Both the position numbers and the translations under genes were made by a program. From the IMG/VR virus record IMGVR_UViG_3300030430_001482, positions 1 through 27,730 of that record: 27,730 bases of DNA. One strand, given 5' to 3'. The notes under the pieces were generated by a model. The model was not told the DNA's origin, made no database searches, and worked only from the letters and a program-made list of their open reading frames with translations. Below, piece by piece: positions 1 to 10,300 of this stretch (position 1 is the first letter of the stretch; the number at the start of each line of letters is the position of its first letter). This stretch comes from a virus.

Positions 1-141
1 AAACGAATACAGATACTCCTTAACAAGACACGAGAAGAGTATGCACGTAAAGATGATGTAAAAGATGATGTGCATGAATTGATGGATGCACTAAGAAGAT
101 TAGAAGATAAGTTAGACAAAGTATTGATGGGAAATAGATAA
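1..141 (+). CDS. C-terminal end of a charged coiled-coil protein (partial)
   Basis: An open frame runs from the first base of the window to a TAA at 139-141 and gives 46 residues; the start lies outside the window. The visible part is highly charged and lacks Pro and Cys. Leucines and other hydrophobics recur at heptad-like spacing in the stretch ending KLDKVLMGNR, so it is probably an alpha-helical coiled coil. Its stop overlaps the ATG of the next gene by one base (TAATG), which points to translational coupling and the same late operon. Charged helical tails like this occur in phage accessory virion and lysis-associated proteins, but the family cannot be named from this fragment. Confidence 0.7.
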   Translation, partial: KRIQILLNKTREEYARKDDVKDDVHELMDALRRLEDKLDKVLMGNR

Positions 142-1904
142 TGGCTGAAGAAGAAAACACCACTACCACGAATGTTGATGAGTTTATGGGTCAGCAAGTT
201 ACTAACCCGACTATGCCTGCCCAGGGACAATATATACCACAATCACAACAAATACAACCAGGTGAAGAAATATCTCCTGAAGCCTATGCACTTCAAGGAA
301 CTCCTGAAGTACCAATATCTCAAGCACAAACTGCTTTAGCAGCCGCACCAACAATATCTCCAGCAGCAACTGTAGAACCTTCTTTAGTAGGAGCAACTAC
401 ACCTGCGGCAGTTGCACAGACAGGTGAAGGGCTAACTAGAGAAGCACAAGCTGCACAGGTAACAGAACAAGAAAGAGCTAGGTCTCAAGCTCAAGCTCAA
501 CAGGGCACTGCCCAAGGATTAATAAGTCAAGCAGATACAGCTATGAGAGCCGTGACTGCCCCAGAAGTAGTTTCTGGTGCTGTTGCGGATACAGCTTTCT
601 TAGGTGATACAACTGCAGCACAGTCAGACTTTGTAAGTAATATACAAGGTGCAACCATGGCTGTTACACCAGAGATGACTGTACAAGGTCAGTTATCTCG
701 TATATCTCAACAATTTCAAGATGGTCAAGTGCCATCATGGGCTGCTGGAGTAGTTCGTACTGCTACTGCACAAATGGCTCAGCGAGGATTAGCCGCATCA
801 TCCATGGCAGGAGCTGCTATAACACAAGCCATACTTGAGGCTTCTGTACCGATAGCAACTGCCGATGCTCAAACATATTATCAAACTGCTGTAAAAATAA
901 TGGACAATCAACAGCAGGCTAACTTGACAAATACTCAGAATAATTTAAATGTGTCTTTGGCTAATACATCCAATAGACAACAAACTGCTCTTGCAAAGAT
1001 GCAAGTTCAAGCCGCTTTAGCTGGACAAACACTCTCCAACCAACAACAAGCAAACATCCTCAACGCTGAAAAATTTGCTGAAGCAGCTAACTTAAACTTT
1101 AATCAAGAGCAACAACGTGTGTTTGCAAACTCTAAGGCTATAGAAACTATTAATCTACAGAACTTAAGCAACGCACAAGCAACTGGCTTAGCTAATGCTG
1201 CGACTCTTGCACAGATGGACATGGCAAACCTAAACAACAGGCAACAGGCTATGGTGCTAAATGCACAAGGTTTCTTGCAGATGGATATGTCTAATCTAAC
1301 AAACGCACAACAGACGGAAGTTTTAAATCAACAAGCTAAAATGCAAACACTGTTGTCAGACCAAGCAGCACAAAACGCTGCACAAAACTTCAATGCGACA
1401 AGTCAAAATCAAGTCAACCAGTTCTTTGAGACTTTGACTGCTGATATAAATAAATTAAACTCTACACAGTTCAATGCACAGCAACAGTTTAATGCAGGAC
1501 AGGCAAATGCACTTAATCAGTTCCGTGCTACAATGCAAAATAGTAGAGACCAGTTCAATGTAAAAAATGCTGTAGAGATTGCACAGTCTAACGCTACCTG
1601 GCGTAGAAATGTAAACACAGCTAACACTGCGGCTATAAACGCAGCTAATCAACTTAACGCAGCTAATTACCTAAACATATCAAACACTGCACTTAATAAT
1701 ATATGGCAACAATATAGAGATGAGGCAGACTACGCATACACCTCTGCTGAAAACTCACAAGATAGAGCATTTAATTATGCCATGGCAATATTAGAAGCAG
1801 ATGTAACTGCTGACTTATACAATCAATACTTAGATGAGAAATCCTCTAACGCTATCGGTGGTTTTATATCTGCCTTAGGTATTGCAGCAATCAATAGAAG
1901 TTAG
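141..1904 (+). CDS. Ala/Gln/Asn-rich virion-type protein with 22-residue repeats
   Basis: This 587-aa protein has three parts. Residues 1-130 are a Pro/Ala/Gln/Thr-rich, probably disordered region. Residues about 150-255 are Ala/Met/Gly-rich and include QMAQRGLAASSMAGAAITQA. Residues about 255-560 are a very long Gln/Asn-rich helical region, with seven 22-residue tandem units at about 271-424 (unit type MDMANLNNRQQAMVLNAQ). There are no Cys residues and no enzymatic motif. The end (GGFISALGIAAINRS) is mildly hydrophobic. The start ATG overlaps the upstream stop. Its position ahead of a run of large virion-type genes suggests a structural or DNA-ejection role. That role is inferred from composition and context; no named family was recognised. 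Confidence 0.85.
   Translation: MAEEENTTTTNVDEFMGQQVTNPTMPAQGQYIPQSQQIQPGEEISPEAYALQGTPEVPISQAQTALAAAPTISPAATVEPSLVGATTPAAVAQTGEGLTREAQAAQVTEQERARSQAQAQQGTAQGLISQADTAMRAVTAPEVVSGAVADTAFLGDTTAAQSDFVSNIQGATMAVTPEMTVQGQLSRISQQFQDGQVPSWAAGVVRTATAQMAQRGLAASSMAGAAITQAILEASVPIATADAQTYYQTAVKIMDNQQQANLTNTQNNLNVSLANTSNRQQTALAKMQVQAALAGQTLSNQQQANILNAEKFAEAANLNFNQEQQRVFANSKAIETINLQNLSNAQATGLANAATLAQMDMANLNNRQQAMVLNAQGFLQMDMSNLTNAQQTEVLNQQAKMQTLLSDQAAQNAAQNFNATSQNQVNQFFETLTADINKLNSTQFNAQQQFNAGQANALNQFRATMQNSRDQFNVKNAVEIAQSNATWRRNVNTANTAAINAANQLNAANYLNISNTALNNIWQQYRDEADYAYTSAENSQDRAFNYAMAILEADVTADLYNQYLDEKSSNAIGGFISALGIAAINRS
951..1412 (+). repeat. Degenerate 66-bp / 22-aa tandem repeat inside the 587-aa gene
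   Basis: Residues 271-424 of the encoded protein divide cleanly into seven units of exactly 22 residues, beginning at V271, L293, A315, I337, M359, M381 and T403. The most regular units are MDMANLNNRQQAMVLNAQ and MDMSNLTNAQQTEVLNQQ. The pattern is a hydrophobic pair, then N-L-x-N, then QQ, then a V/I-L-N-A type step. Twenty-two residues is two hendecads (11-residue turns), which fits a right-handed or straight alpha-helical coiled coil. The DNA has diverged, so the repeat is clear in protein and weak in nucleotides. Confidence 0.8.
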
Positions 1905-1915
1905 GAAAATCAAAC

Positions 1916-2176
1916 ATGATGAGTATTATAGCTCCAATAGCCACTAATTTAGTTATGCAAAAGTTTGGCAAAGGACGTGAGTTACCACAAACACAATTAA
2001 AAGCACCACCAAATGTTGACTTGTATAGAAAATTTGGTAGACCTCAAAGAAGAAGAGCAAGTTATTTTTCCCAAAAATCAAGACCTGCACCTGTGGAAAC
2101 ACGAACATATGGACCTCAGAGCATATACAATTCTATACTAAAGAAACAGTTAGGTCTATTAACAAGTAGGACATAA
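1916..2176 (+). CDS. Small basic virion-block protein, unknown function
   Basis: An 86-aa protein begins at ATG 1916, about 10 nt after an AGGA-type ribosome site; a second ATG follows immediately. The first 15 residues (MMSIIAPIATNLVMQ) are hydrophobic. The remainder is basic and rich in Pro and Arg, with the run RPQRRRASYFSQKSRPAP near residues 42-59. There is no Cys and no catalytic motif. It lies 11 nt after the repeat protein and 2 nt before the next gene, so it belongs to the late cluster. A nucleic-acid-contacting or minor virion role is possible given the basic charge, but this is inference only. Confidence 0.7.
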   Translation: MMSIIAPIATNLVMQKFGKGRELPQTQLKAPPNVDLYRKFGRPQRRRASYFSQKSRPAPVETRTYGPQSIYNSILKKQLGLLTSRT

Positions 2177-2178
2177 CA

Positions 2179-2730
2179 ATGGATATTCAACTCAAAGACA
2201 CTATGACACTTCCTAGTGGTAAAGAACGCTCTTCGTTTGATACTGCTATCCCAGGACAATCTTTAACAAAAACTCCAGGCATATATCCGTGGGACAAACC
2301 ACCTATGTTAAACACTCCTGATGAGGTTATGGACTATTTCATGGATAAGTTTGAGCAAGACGATACAGCAGATAAATTGTTAAGTTTAGTAGATGCACAA
2401 ATACCTATATCAACTATTGTGGACTCGCTGTTATTAGCAGGATTCTCAGAGGGACTTATGAATCCTGATGTTGCAATATTAACTGGTGAAGACTTGACTA
2501 TGTTAATTATGCATTTAGCAGAACAAGCTGGTGTAGAATACACAGTTGTAAAAGACCAAAATTCTATGATTGATAAAGGACTACAACAAATAGCAGAATT
2601 TAAAAAAGAAAAGACAGAGTTTGATACTAAGTCAATGAAGAGTTTTTCCGATAAGATGAAAGAAGACATGCCTGAAGAGCCACCAATGGAGAAACCTACG
2701 GGTCTAATGGCTAAACAAGGAGCAGAGTAA
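2179..2730 (+). CDS. Acidic virion-block protein, unknown function
   Basis: This 183-aa protein starts at ATG 2179 after an AGGA site with about 7 nt spacing. The N-terminal 50 residues are Pro/Thr-rich and poorly structured. Residues about 52-130 are predicted helical, acidic and Leu-rich (for example DEVMDYFMDKFEQDDTADKL), and the last 50 are Lys/Glu/Met-rich. No Cys-based or enzymatic motif is visible. Its stop overlaps the next ATG (TAATG at 2728-2732), with a GGAG site just upstream, so it is translated together with the 520-aa gene. It may be a small internal or assembly protein of the virion. No family was recognised. Confidence 0.75.
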   Translation: MDIQLKDTMTLPSGKERSSFDTAIPGQSLTKTPGIYPWDKPPMLNTPDEVMDYFMDKFEQDDTADKLLSLVDAQIPISTIVDSLLLAGFSEGLMNPDVAILTGEDLTMLIMHLAEQAGVEYTVVKDQNSMIDKGLQQIAEFKKEKTEFDTKSMKSFSDKMKEDMPEEPPMEKPTGLMAKQGAE

Positions 2731-4292
2731 TGGCAATAACACTAGGCGGAATTATGAGAGGGGCACTACCTGTATTACAACAGGCACTAGAAGCTCCTAT
2801 GCAAGATGCTGTTGCAAGAATGGACAACATAGGTAAACTATATAATGCTAAAGCTGGTGACTTTCAAAAGAAACAAGCTGAGGCTTTATCAGACATGGAA
2901 AAGATAAAAACCATTGCTCAGTCATTTGATATTGATTTAGGTGTGGCAGAACAAGCATATAAGATAAGTGGTAAAAGTGTAGACAAAGCCAGTAAAATAA
3001 TAAACAATATGTTGAGTGCATATGACAATAAAATACCAGTAACATCTGTGGATATAAATCAATTACCTAACACAAATATGTTAGCTATGCCCCCAGTTAC
3101 TAAATTAGAAAATGTAGATATAGCTCCTAAAGATGCATCTAGGGATTCTATATTTAATTCATTTAAAAATTTATTTAAATACTACTCTCCAGATGAAGTG
3201 GTTGAGATGTTTGCTCAAAGAAGTAATATACCCGTTGACCAAGTAAGGAAAGTATTGTCAGGCACATTTGATATGCCAGAACTAAACGTCACCCAAAGAG
3301 CTACTCCAGAAGCTATAGCAAAAGGTATATCAGGACCTCCCTCAGGTGGTAGCCAGTTTCAACAAAAACTACAAAGTATGATGAATGTTATACGTGCACA
3401 ACCAGGTAATGCTAATAAATCAGACGCAGAGCTACGAGCATTAGCAGAGCAAGCAATCCTCAACCCACCACAAAAAGGTGCAAAGGGAGAGATGGGAGTA
3501 ATAATATATGGTGAAGGTGGACCTAGACTTGAAACTATAGATAGATATGTAGATGGTAAACTAGCTGCTCCTAGTAGAGAAATAGAAATAGCTAATGAAG
3601 AATTAATTTCAACTAACTATAAAAACTTCGATAGGATAGGCTTACTAAGAAGAACATTAGCTAAATATCCAAATGCTTTTAACATCTTAGGACAGTTCAG
3701 AAGAACAGCCAGTGACTTTGCTGATATATTTGGTGCTTCAGGGCTTGCACAAGACTTGGGTGGTCCTGATTTGCAATTTGCATTGCAGAGTGCTATTGAA
3801 TTTTTTAAGGGTGCAAAAGATGCCATATTTAAAGACCCTAGAATATCTGACCAAGATAAAGCCTTAATTGAGAGATATATAGGTATACTCAATGACCCGA
3901 CCATAGGACAGTCTCGTGCAATGGCTGCTATAGCAGGATTAGAGAGACAATTTGTAAGTTCAATGGCTAGTGCATTTGCTGTTAACTATGGTGCAGGTAA
4001 AGAAGGTGGCATAAGTGTCATAGAAACTGGAGATGATGGGGTATTAGACATAAATAAAATATCTGTAGCAAAAATGGTATTTGACCAGTTAGTTAGAGCA
4101 CAGAGATTAGATGTAACATCAACAGACCAAACAATGCAAAGACAAGTTGCACAAGCTATGATACTCGCTAAAAACTCAGTAGGAGCTTTCCAAGCATCCA
4201 TGGACCCTCGTTATCAAAGTCTACAAGAATATAAAACAAAATACAAAAATCCTTTCTTAATAGAAATTGATGCTATAACTGAGAGAACATAA
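2730..4292 (+). CDS. Putative internal virion / DNA-ejection protein (520 aa)
   Basis: The start ATG 2730 overlaps the preceding stop and has GGAG 7 nt upstream. Residues 1-100 are mostly alpha-helical and Ala/Lys/Gln-rich, a pattern seen in internal core proteins. The middle contains a basic, Pro-rich stretch, and residues about 300-500 are again helical (LRRTLAKYPNAFNILGQF and following). No catalytic motif, transmembrane segment or Cys cluster is obvious. It is the first of three successive genes of increasing size (520, 1032, 1292 aa), the arrangement of T7 gp14-gp15-gp16-like ejection proteins. The role is inferred from that order and from composition, not from recognised homology. Confidence 0.75.
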   Translation: MAITLGGIMRGALPVLQQALEAPMQDAVARMDNIGKLYNAKAGDFQKKQAEALSDMEKIKTIAQSFDIDLGVAEQAYKISGKSVDKASKIINNMLSAYDNKIPVTSVDINQLPNTNMLAMPPVTKLENVDIAPKDASRDSIFNSFKNLFKYYSPDEVVEMFAQRSNIPVDQVRKVLSGTFDMPELNVTQRATPEAIAKGISGPPSGGSQFQQKLQSMMNVIRAQPGNANKSDAELRALAEQAILNPPQKGAKGEMGVIIYGEGGPRLETIDRYVDGKLAAPSREIEIANEELISTNYKNFDRIGLLRRTLAKYPNAFNILGQFRRTASDFADIFGASGLAQDLGGPDLQFALQSAIEFFKGAKDAIFKDPRISDQDKALIERYIGILNDPTIGQSRAMAAIAGLERQFVSSMASAFAVNYGAGKEGGISVIETGDDGVLDINKISVAKMVFDQLVRAQRLDVTSTDQTMQRQVAQAMILAKNSVGAFQASMDPRYQSLQEYKTKYKNPFLIEIDAITERT

Positions 4293-7200
4293 TGCAAGAA
4301 CAAGATGAATTAGATAAGACCATACGAAGTCTTAACAAACAAGTTGGCAATCCTGTTCCAGGTGTGCCTCCAGCAGGCACAGTCACAACTCAAGAAAAAC
4401 CTGATTTAGAACCTATGTTTAAAAAACCTTACATAGGACCTGTTGATATACCTTTTATTCCTGGTAAACCTCTTGAGATGAAAACTATGGATATAGATGC
4501 TCTCAGACGTAACGCAGAAAAACTTGATGCAGCTAGAACCTCACGTATATCTGACCTTGCTAGTGGCATGGGAGGCACTTTTGAGAAGAATAACCAAGAA
4601 GTATCCGATATGTTGGGGTTCGGTGGACAAGCTATAACAGGCTTTGCAGATAACAAAGAACAGTTTGAGAATGCATTAAAAGAAAGAGTTGGTCCAGGGA
4701 ACTACAAAGTTATTGAAGATAAAGATGCTTCTTTCTTCCAAGATAAATATTATGTAAGTCTAAGAAAATCAGATGGTAGTTTTACACCATTTACAAGTCC
4801 TACTCAAAATACACTAGATTACGTACAAAAATATTTTCCTATGTTAGGCTTTGAGGTATTAGGTGACTCAGCAGCAGTTGGTACATCTATACTAACCACA
4901 ACTGCCTTAACAACCTTAGCATCTCTAGTTCCTGTTGCAGGAGCCGTGGCTGCACCTGTGGTTGCATTAGCAGGTCTAGGTTATATGTTGTACACAACTA
5001 ATAAGGGTGTAGAACGAGGCAGACAGTTCATACAAGAACAATTAGGTTTGCGTGGTGAAGATGCTGAAGAATTTGGTAGTCTTGTAGAGAATATAAAGAA
5101 AATAGTTACTGACCCAAAAGCAGGACAAGCGTTCAAGCAATTAATGGGTAAAAAAGCTGACATAACAGACGAAGAGTTCAAACAAGAATTACGCGGCATA
5201 TTTGGTACAGCCATAGCTTTCCCACTTGCTCTAATAGATAAACTAAAAAGTTCATTGTCTAGGGTAAGAGAAGGGGCAACTATAGATGATACTAATATTT
5301 ATAAATCTGCCATTGAAGCAGAAGACTTTGCAGATAAAAAAGGTTTAGTCCCTACTATTCTCCCACAAAGAACCATGGATAAAAAAATATCCAGACTTGC
5401 ATCTTTAGCTGAGCAAACATCTGTAATCATACCAAAAGTTTTACGTTCTCAAATGCAAAGTGCTGTTAATTATTTAAAAGAACAAAGGAAAAATATTGGT
5501 GGGGGCAACTTCTCACAATTTAGAGCAGCCATGTCAAGCATGGGTACGATGCTCAAAAACATACGAGAGGGTAAAACTGTTGTAGATTTTGAAGGACTTG
5601 GTACAAAACTAAACGAGCTCGAAGAATTATTCTTTGACTTACGCATGACTGAGTCTCGAGGTATGTACAAAAACATATTCGATAAGATAGGTGGTAGCAC
5701 TTATAACTTAGAAAGAATACGTGGGTTAATTGTTGGTCGTGAAGCAAAAACAACCATACCTGTTAGTAAACAAAAGCCAGGCAGTCCTATAGAAGCTGGT
5801 AGCACCCCTGTGGTCACAGGTGAGCCTAAGGTCGATTCCATAGTAGCCGACCTAATGGAGTTAGGAGCTGTCAGTGGCAACACTCGTGTTTTAACAGCAA
5901 AAGGTGTTGAGAAAGCTGTCGCACGATTAAAGAAGAATCATCCTGAATATGCTAAATACTTAGATACTAACGATATACAAATAAAAACTCCTGCACAGTT
6001 ATTACATGGTTACGCTGTTTTACTCGGGCAAATGTCAAAGGGCGTCTTTGGCAGAGATGTAGGCACAGCCGCTAATCCTCAGTTAGCATCATTTACACAA
6101 GGACTGAGGACAGCACTACTAGACGAGATAGCTAGTCCAATCATACCAAAAGGCAAACCTGCCATAACAGGCTTAAAAGAAGAAATAGATGCAGCTAATG
6201 CATTCTATAGACAAACCTTTGATGTCATAGAAACAGATGTACAACTACAAGCTAGAATAGGTGCTAAAACTGGGCAAGAGGGAACAACCATACCAGAAGC
6301 TATAGGTATATCCCCAGGCACAGCAGGACGAAAACAACCTGTACAGAAAACTTTGAGTAACATTGCTTTTCAAGAAGACTACATAATGAAGAACTTTAAA
6401 GGCAAGAATGTACCTATAGGACCTATGACTAGAATAAAAGAAGCCTTTGCTGATGTCATTAGTAATAAAATAAAAGGTGCATCAGATGTTAGCCCAGTTA
6501 AAACTGATTCTGCCGCAGATGTAAAAAGATATATAGAATCTTATAGCCCACGTGAATTAAAAAGCTTGGGAATAGACAAAGCCTCTGTATTTAAAGACTT
6601 AGATATGATAGCCAAGTTAGAAAGTACACAAATGGCTGAGAGATTAGCTTTAGGCTCACGTATAAAAAATACAGAATTAAAAAATGTATTTGATAATATC
6701 GTCCAAGCCAGAGACCTAGACTTAACTAAGACAGTTGACACTATGATGGATATTATAGGTAAACTGCCTAAAGGACAACAAAAAACAGAAATAGCTAATG
6801 TCAGGGCAGGCTTATTAGATTATGTGTTTTCTAAACAAAGCGGAGTTTTTCAAGAGGTAACCAAAAAACAAAGTGCATATTCACAAATTGGTGACACAAT
6901 AATTATGCCAGATAGGTTAGATGCAGTCATAACCAAGCTGGATGGTGCAGGTGTATTTCAAAAAATACTAAATGCAGAAGATAAAAAATTATTAAATGGC
7001 ATGAAAAACTATGTAGGAGTCATACAAAACGCTGGTACTGACGCAGGTTCTGCTTTAGCAGGTGCACAGATTATTGGTAATATGTTTACCTTAGACCCAG
7101 GCAAGTTCATATCTGGTATGGCTAGATTAAGTGCCCAAGGAAGAATAGCAAAGTTATTTGCTAATAAAGCGTTCTCTGATGCAATGACTGGCATCGGTCC

Positions 7201-7390
7201 AACACAGCCACAATCTAAGAAGTTATTAAGATACTTCACAGGAGCAGGAGCTGTGGGTAATATTATCACACAGTTTGCGTTATTAGGTTCACAACGTAGT
7301 GGTGAGTCTGTCCAAACAGAAGAAATGCTAGACCCAGAACTTGATAAAACTATACAAAGTTTAAGAAAACAAACTGAATCTTTAAGGTAA
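4292..7390 (+). CDS. Large putative internal virion protein with a hydrophobic hairpin (1032 aa)
   Basis: The ATG at 4292 overlaps the preceding stop (TAATG). After a Pro-rich N-terminus the protein has one strongly hydrophobic region at residues about 190-236 (Ala/Thr/Val/Leu/Gly with PVAG and APVVALAG), long enough for a membrane hairpin. The remaining 800 residues are mainly helical and Lys-rich. A 12-residue motif occurs at both ends: ELDKTIRSLNKQ at residues 6-17 and ELDKTIQSLRKQ at 1016-1027. A membrane-active segment in a large late protein fits an ejection protein that enters the cell envelope. This is inference from architecture; no peptidase or transglycosylase motif was found. Confidence 0.75.
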   Translation: MQEQDELDKTIRSLNKQVGNPVPGVPPAGTVTTQEKPDLEPMFKKPYIGPVDIPFIPGKPLEMKTMDIDALRRNAEKLDAARTSRISDLASGMGGTFEKNNQEVSDMLGFGGQAITGFADNKEQFENALKERVGPGNYKVIEDKDASFFQDKYYVSLRKSDGSFTPFTSPTQNTLDYVQKYFPMLGFEVLGDSAAVGTSILTTTALTTLASLVPVAGAVAAPVVALAGLGYMLYTTNKGVERGRQFIQEQLGLRGEDAEEFGSLVENIKKIVTDPKAGQAFKQLMGKKADITDEEFKQELRGIFGTAIAFPLALIDKLKSSLSRVREGATIDDTNIYKSAIEAEDFADKKGLVPTILPQRTMDKKISRLASLAEQTSVIIPKVLRSQMQSAVNYLKEQRKNIGGGNFSQFRAAMSSMGTMLKNIREGKTVVDFEGLGTKLNELEELFFDLRMTESRGMYKNIFDKIGGSTYNLERIRGLIVGREAKTTIPVSKQKPGSPIEAGSTPVVTGEPKVDSIVADLMELGAVSGNTRVLTAKGVEKAVARLKKNHPEYAKYLDTNDIQIKTPAQLLHGYAVLLGQMSKGVFGRDVGTAANPQLASFTQGLRTALLDEIASPIIPKGKPAITGLKEEIDAANAFYRQTFDVIETDVQLQARIGAKTGQEGTTIPEAIGISPGTAGRKQPVQKTLSNIAFQEDYIMKNFKGKNVPIGPMTRIKEAFADVISNKIKGASDVSPVKTDSAADVKRYIESYSPRELKSLGIDKASVFKDLDMIAKLESTQMAERLALGSRIKNTELKNVFDNIVQARDLDLTKTVDTMMDIIGKLPKGQQKTEIANVRAGLLDYVFSKQSGVFQEVTKKQSAYSQIGDTIIMPDRLDAVITKLDGAGVFQKILNAEDKKLLNGMKNYVGVIQNAGTDAGSALAGAQIIGNMFTLDPGKFISGMARLSAQGRIAKLFANKAFSDAMTGIGPTQPQSKKLLRYFTGAGAVGNIITQFALLGSQRSGESVQTEEMLDPELDKTIQSLRKQTESLR

Positions 7391-7394
7391 AGTA

Positions 7395-10300
7395 ATGGCA
7401 TATAAAGATTTAATAGATTACACTTACTTAGCAGGTGTGGGAGAACCCTCTCGTACAGAAGAAGACCTTGCTATTACTGAAGAAGACGTCAAAGGATTTG
7501 TACAAAGACGTAAAGCTGCAGCAGAAAAACAAAAGAAAGCAGGCATGTTTTCCTTAGCACAAGGAATACTGGAAGAACAATATAGTCCTAGGATATCATT
7601 AGATTATGGTGAAGTGTTGCCAATACTGCCTGGTGCTTATCGTCAAGACACAAAAGCCATAAAAGATAAATTAATAGCTGAACAACTAGATATTGCTCAA
7701 CAGATAGAGGATTACAAAGCTGCTCTATCTGACAGACCTGCTCCTAACTTAGGTATAATGAGTCCTCGGGAACTTGTTAATACTTTTAAAAAAGCAGACT
7801 TTACTCCTTTAAAACCTCAGGGCATGGGCACAGGTCCTATTGCATCCCCTCCTGATAAACCAACTGATATAGCCAATTTACCAAAGTTTAGTTTAACTGG
7901 ACCTGCTGAGTTTGGTCCTACAGCAGGGGGCATATTACGTGCTCTTGGACCTGCCCAATTTACAAACCCTCTCACTAAACCTAAAGACGCATTGGGTTCA
8001 GGCTTTGGTTTTATACTAAAAGGTATGAAGGGCTTAACTGGTGAAGAATACTTAACTAAAAGTATTGTAGCAAACATACAGAAAAATAGTGACGCTACTG
8101 GTAAAAGTATTTTACGAGACGCCTTAGAAGAAAAAGGCGTGCGTATTAAAGATAGGACTATAAAACAAAAAGATACAGCTCAAGAAGAACTTAACAAAAC
8201 TCTTGGTGTTTCAGAAGAAGTTAAAGAAATAGAAGTCACGTTACCTGAGTTTGATACAAATTTACCAGATAATGCTAGAGTTATAAAAGAAGCGTTAAAG
8301 AAAAATACAGAACCAAACTTCCCAGTATTGAGAGTAAAAGACTTGATGATGTCGGAAGAATTAAGTGGTTTAGAAATACAACAAACACGGAAAAGTCCTT
8401 TCTTTGCTGATAATGTTTCTACATATTTTAGTAATTATCCTGAGACAGGGGCATGGCAAAGTGCAGGATACACAAGAGGAATACCTGCATTTAGAGTATC
8501 TTTTTCTGAAGAAGGTGTAGGATTGAAAGCAAAAGGTGTTACGAGTCCTTACGGTCTTTCAAAAACTTATAAACATCCTCAAGTTGTAGGCGGAGAAGGA
8601 ACGGCTCCTTTATATGGTCATGTACGAAGTTTAGAGATAAAAGAATTAGAACCAGGAACTGTACACCCATTTACAGGACAAAAAATAGGTGCAAAATTTG
8701 GCGACCCTGGAGTATTTGCATTAGCAAAACTACCTAGAGAATATGCTCAAATAAAAGACTTGGAAGAGGCAGGAATGCTAGACCCGTCTAAAAAAGTCAG
8801 ACTTGAGAAAATGACTAGGGACGGAGCAGATATATCTAATTATGATGAAAGTGTTGCAAAATTTAACAATTATGGCATAAATCCTAATCCTCCTGATGAC
8901 GATTTGGTTGGAGATTTTTTAGTTCAATTTCCACGTAACGTAGAAAATCCTGCTGGTGTTTTACCAAGTATCAAGAGTTTTTTAACATTTAAAAGAAGAA
9001 TGCAAAAGCTAAATGCTATGTTACAACTAGTGCCTGTTCCTAACATATCACTACAGGGAAAAGTCAAGAAAACTCAAAACTTTGGTTCTTTAATACGTGG
9101 GGGCATAGCTAATAACAGAATGACCATTGATGATGTGCTTAGACTAATAAAAGCGGAGGATAAAGAAGTTAAAGAATTATTCCCTGAAATAGTAGAAGCA
9201 CAAAATTCTGAAAGAATTATATTGATTGAAAATGCCATTAAAAATTTTGTTAAAATAGCTGTGCAAAACAGTTTTAATGCTGTTGATACAGTCAATATAA
9301 CAAGAGAGATGTTTTTACCAGGCGTAATCGGAAAAGACACACAAATACCAAATATATCTGTAAATTCTGGTGTTGGTGAATTTTTACAAGGGAAGTTTAA
9401 AGGCAGAGCAGGAGATGCCGTTACTCTTGATGATTTAGTAAAGTATGCACAAACTTTAGCAAGAATTGATGCACAAACTTTAATCTTATCAAGAAAAGGT
9501 TTAACGAACACACATAATTTACAAGCTGTCCCTGGTCTTACAATAAGACCGAAATTAAGAGTAAATGAAAAAGGTAATATAGAAGCAGTGCCAGAAATGT
9601 TGTCAGAAAAACAAATAGAGGACATGGGTGAAATTGAAGCAGCAAAAGAAGCTCATAACTCTGCTCAAAAAGGAGAAATAATAGATATAGAAGCAGAGTC
9701 TATAGGTTTATTAACTTCGTTAGCCGCTAAGCAAAGTGCAGTTGACATTAAAGCTAAATTAAAACCAATGACAGTCATGGACCAAATAAGAGATTTGATA
9801 GAGTGGGAAAAGTTAGGTGGACCTGAACTGTATCAATTATATAAAGCTAGTAATGTAAATGCACCTGCATCACAGTTAGCCATGGGCTTTCCCGTAGAAC
9901 TTAGGAATAAACTAAAGTCATTAGAATTAAACTGGGGTAAAGGAAAAAGAGTAAAAAGATTAGGCGAAGAACAGTTTGATACTTTCAAAACTTCTCAATT
10001 TAAAAATCCCGAAGCTATGTTAGATAATATGAGAATGCAACAAAGAGGAGATGCAATTCTTACACCTGAGCAACAGATGGAACGCTTTGAACGTGCATAT
10101 AATTTAGAAGATGAAACAGAAATGTTAGGTGCTCTTGCTTACACAAACACCACTGCAAATAAAGCGTTCGCTAACTTACAAAATCGTCCTGATAAATTAG
10201 TTGAAATAAGCACATTACATAATGTAAAACAAGCTTTAAAAGATGGTTTTGATAAATTACAATTTAATACATTTACAACTATGGCTGAGCTTGCAGGATG

